Shown one piece after another: positions 62,368 through 64,000 of a stretch of 64,000 bases of DNA. The DNA is taken from positions 24,347 to 88,346 of the forward strand of contig NZ_JAIHOM010000003.1 of the NCBI RefSeq assembly GCF_026130165.1, in the 5' to 3' direction. The notes under the pieces are model-generated. The model saw only the letters and a list, made by a program, of their open reading frames with translations. It ran no database searches and was not told where the DNA came from. Source of the stretch: Spirulina subsalsa FACHB-351. GTDB lineage: Bacteria > Cyanobacteriota > Cyanobacteriia > Cyanobacteriales > Spirulinaceae. The translations under genes and the position numbers were made by a program. Numbering within the stretch: the stretch's first letter is position 1; the number at the start of each line of letters is the position of its first letter.

Positions 62368-63936
62368 ATGTTTAAAACCTCCCTTCTCATCCTCCTACCC
62401 CTATCCCTCCTCAGTGTTAACCCCTCCCTCGCCCAAGCCACCGTTACCATTGATGTAGGCATAGTCCAACGGTTTGGAGAAGAAGACAGCGACCGACTCA
62501 CCCTCTCCGGCAGCGATAACACCCCCCTCACCCTAGAATTTTTGGCCGGGGATGGTAGCACCCAAACCGTCACCACCCCCAGCGTCACCTTAGAAATCGT
62601 CCGCCAACCCCAAGAAAACCCCCTCGTGCGAGAATGGGTCGTATTAAGTGATCATGCCACCTTTGAAACCGCCGAAAATAGCGCCAAAGCTTGGCAAGAA
62701 AAAGGCATTGAAGTTGAAGTCACCCAGCCCGGACGCTGGCAAGTGTGGGCTAAACGGGACGTTTATAATACCCCCCTCCTGCGGCGAATGTTAATCCAGA
62801 ATCTCCAAGAAGCAGGAGAAAGCGAAATCTATTTACAGTCAGAAGTCTTAGAAACCACCCCCGTCGTCTCCTTTGTCGTGGGCAATTTCCGCTACAACCG
62901 AGCTAATTTTGCCATTCGCAGCGCCAACAATCGTATCCGGGTCAACGACGGCACCAATCAATACGTTTATGCCGGAGACTTACGCATTCAACCCAATGCC
63001 TACGGGGATTTTACCCTCGTTAATAACATTGACATTGAAACCTATTTGCGAGGAGTTGTTCCCCACGAAATTGGCCCCAATGCCCCTTACAATGCAGTAG
63101 AAGCCCAGGCCATCATTGCCCGCACCTATGCCCTGCGCAATTTACGCCGTTTTAAAGCCGATAATTACGAACTCTGCGCCACCGTTCACTGTCAAGTTTA
63201 TCGCGGACTGACCGGGACAGTGGAACGCTCAGACCGCGCCATTACCGCCACAGCCGGACTGGTCTTAACCTACAACAACGAGCTAGTAGACGCGCTCTAT
63301 TCTGCCCACAGTGGCGGCACTACCTCCCCTTTTGAGGATACTTGGGATGGGGAACCCCGCCCCTACTTACAAGCCCAAGTGGATGCGGTGACACCTCCTT
63401 GGGATTTAACCGCACGGCCTTTAAATAATGAACAGGCCTTTCGGGAGTTCATGAGTTTACAAACGGGACTGAATGGCTCCAATAGCTCCGTATTTCGCTG
63501 GAGTCGGGAAAGCAGTATTGAGGAGTTAACGGCTGATTTAAACCGCTATTTGGAGCGGACAAAACACCCTCTGGCGGGGATTAATCGCATTTTAAGTATG
63601 GAAGTGGCAGAACGCTCAGTAGCAGGTCGGATTTTGCGCTTTGTGGTGGAAACGGACAAAGGAACAGTGGAACTCCACAAAACCGAAGCCCGCAGCGCCT
63701 TCGGTCCCCCCCGCAGTACCTTATTTTATGTAGACCCGATTCGGGATGGCAATCAAAATCTAACGGGATATCGCTTTGTAGGGGGCGGTTTCGGTCATGG
63801 TGTGGGCTTGAGTCAGTATAGTTCCTATACCTTGGCCAATTTAGGCTGGAATGCGACCCGGATTTTAGAGTTCTATTATCCCGGTGCGAAGGTTGAACCG
63901 CTCAATGATTCTCTTGTTTTTTATCCTGAAGATTAG
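62368..63936 (+). CDS. Exported SpoIID/LytB-domain protein
   Basis: 522 aa with a signal peptide (LLILLPLSLLSVNPSLAQ). The SpoIID domain at about 190-480 shows NIDIETYLRGVVPHEIG, VEAQAIIARTYALRN, and LYSAHSGGTTSPFEDTW, ending in the signature GGGFGHGVGLSQYSS. In other bacteria SpoIID is a lytic transglycosylase; cyanobacterial homologues are expected to act on peptidoglycan in the periplasm. The N-terminal ~170 residues are unassigned. It is separated from the methyltransferase by 309 bp, so it is likely its own unit. Confidence 0.9.
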   Translation: MFKTSLLILLPLSLLSVNPSLAQATVTIDVGIVQRFGEEDSDRLTLSGSDNTPLTLEFLAGDGSTQTVTTPSVTLEIVRQPQENPLVREWVVLSDHATFETAENSAKAWQEKGIEVEVTQPGRWQVWAKRDVYNTPLLRRMLIQNLQEAGESEIYLQSEVLETTPVVSFVVGNFRYNRANFAIRSANNRIRVNDGTNQYVYAGDLRIQPNAYGDFTLVNNIDIETYLRGVVPHEIGPNAPYNAVEAQAIIARTYALRNLRRFKADNYELCATVHCQVYRGLTGTVERSDRAITATAGLVLTYNNELVDALYSAHSGGTTSPFEDTWDGEPRPYLQAQVDAVTPPWDLTARPLNNEQAFREFMSLQTGLNGSNSSVFRWSRESSIEELTADLNRYLERTKHPLAGINRILSMEVAERSVAGRILRFVVETDKGTVELHKTEARSAFGPPRSTLFYVDPIRDGNQNLTGYRFVGGGFGHGVGLSQYSSYTLANLGWNATRILEFYYPGAKVEPLNDSLVFYPED

Positions 63937-63979
63937 GGGGCTTTCACCCTTGCTGAATACGCATCTAATCCCGATTAGA

Positions 63980-64000
63980 TAGGGTTTGCTGAATAACTCG
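63980..64000 (+). repeat. End of another copy of the 226-bp element, cut by the window edge
   Basis: TAGGGTTTGCTGAATAACTC matches the outer end of the elements at 6395-6620 (reverse) and 12521. A small hairpin ATCTAAT/ATTAGAT precedes it. Confidence 0.65.

Overview
The window is chromosomal DNA from a cyanobacterium. Evidence seen in sequence: carotenoid genes of the plant/cyanobacterial type (the 5' part of crtQ, and crtH), the light-independent protochlorophyllide reductase gene chlB, a cyanobacterial-order pilMNOQ cluster with an AMIN-type PilQ, a COP23-domain protein, large cyanobacterial Ser/Thr-kinase/histidine-kinase fusions, and abundant GCGATCGC (HIP1) octamers inside genes. The genus cannot be fixed from sequence alone; the gene set and the intergenic repeats fit an oscillatorialean-like or related cyanobacterium. 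No rRNA, prophage, CRISPR array or intact insertion sequence with a transposase was found.

Layout. 0-2.6 kb: crtQ 5' end, an orphan cytosine-C5 DNA methyltransferase, a D-Ala-D-Ala dipeptidase/yidD pair and tRNA-Arg(ACG). 2.6-12.3 kb: moaC, a small secreted Thr/Arg-rich protein, a COP23 protein, crtH, a two-lobed aspartyl-protease-like protein, a large metzincin-type metalloprotease, moaE and egtD. A 226-bp repeat lies at 6.4 kb, and a close inverted copy lies at 12.5 kb. 13.0-14.6 kb: chlB. 15.0-21.7 kb: two very large, AT-rich, tightly coupled genes, an unrecognised 1018-aa protein followed by a 1227-aa SF2 helicase-like protein. This is the best candidate for an undescribed (possibly defence) system. 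21.8-30.2 kb: an ABC sugar-binding lipoprotein, then pilM-pilN-pilO-pilQ with a GT39-type glycosyltransferase 9 bp behind pilQ. 30.1-36.4 kb: a SPOR-domain protein, a Cys-rich small protein, a B12-binding radical SAM protein and a His-rich COG0523 GTPase. 36.8-43.7 kb: a Ser/Thr kinase, a sulfotransferase, a GT87-type membrane protein, and a histidine kinase plus STAS pair. 43.8-50.5 kb: an UPF0104 membrane protein, deoC-recO, an MFS transporter, a GT4 glycosyltransferase and a PLP decarboxylase. 50.9-58.6 kb: a 1802-aa Ser/Thr kinase-ATPase-GAF-histidine kinase converging on a 759-aa PAS/GAF histidine kinase. 58.9-63.9 kb: a patatin-like phospholipase, a DNA phosphorothioation-associated-type methyltransferase with duplicated flanking domains, and a SpoIID-domain protein.

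How the parts relate. Most genes are housekeeping or envelope/signalling functions in short operons (pilMNOQ-GT39; deoC-recO; yidD-ddpX; histidine kinase-STAS; patatin-methyltransferase). Several convergent pairs overlap or abut at their 3' ends. Intergenic space carries several families of short dispersed repeats: a 34-nt stem-loop with compensatory changes, a roughly 226-bp element with terminal inverted repeats, and a 144-bp element with 13-bp inverted ends. Some genes read into these repeats and take their last codons from them.
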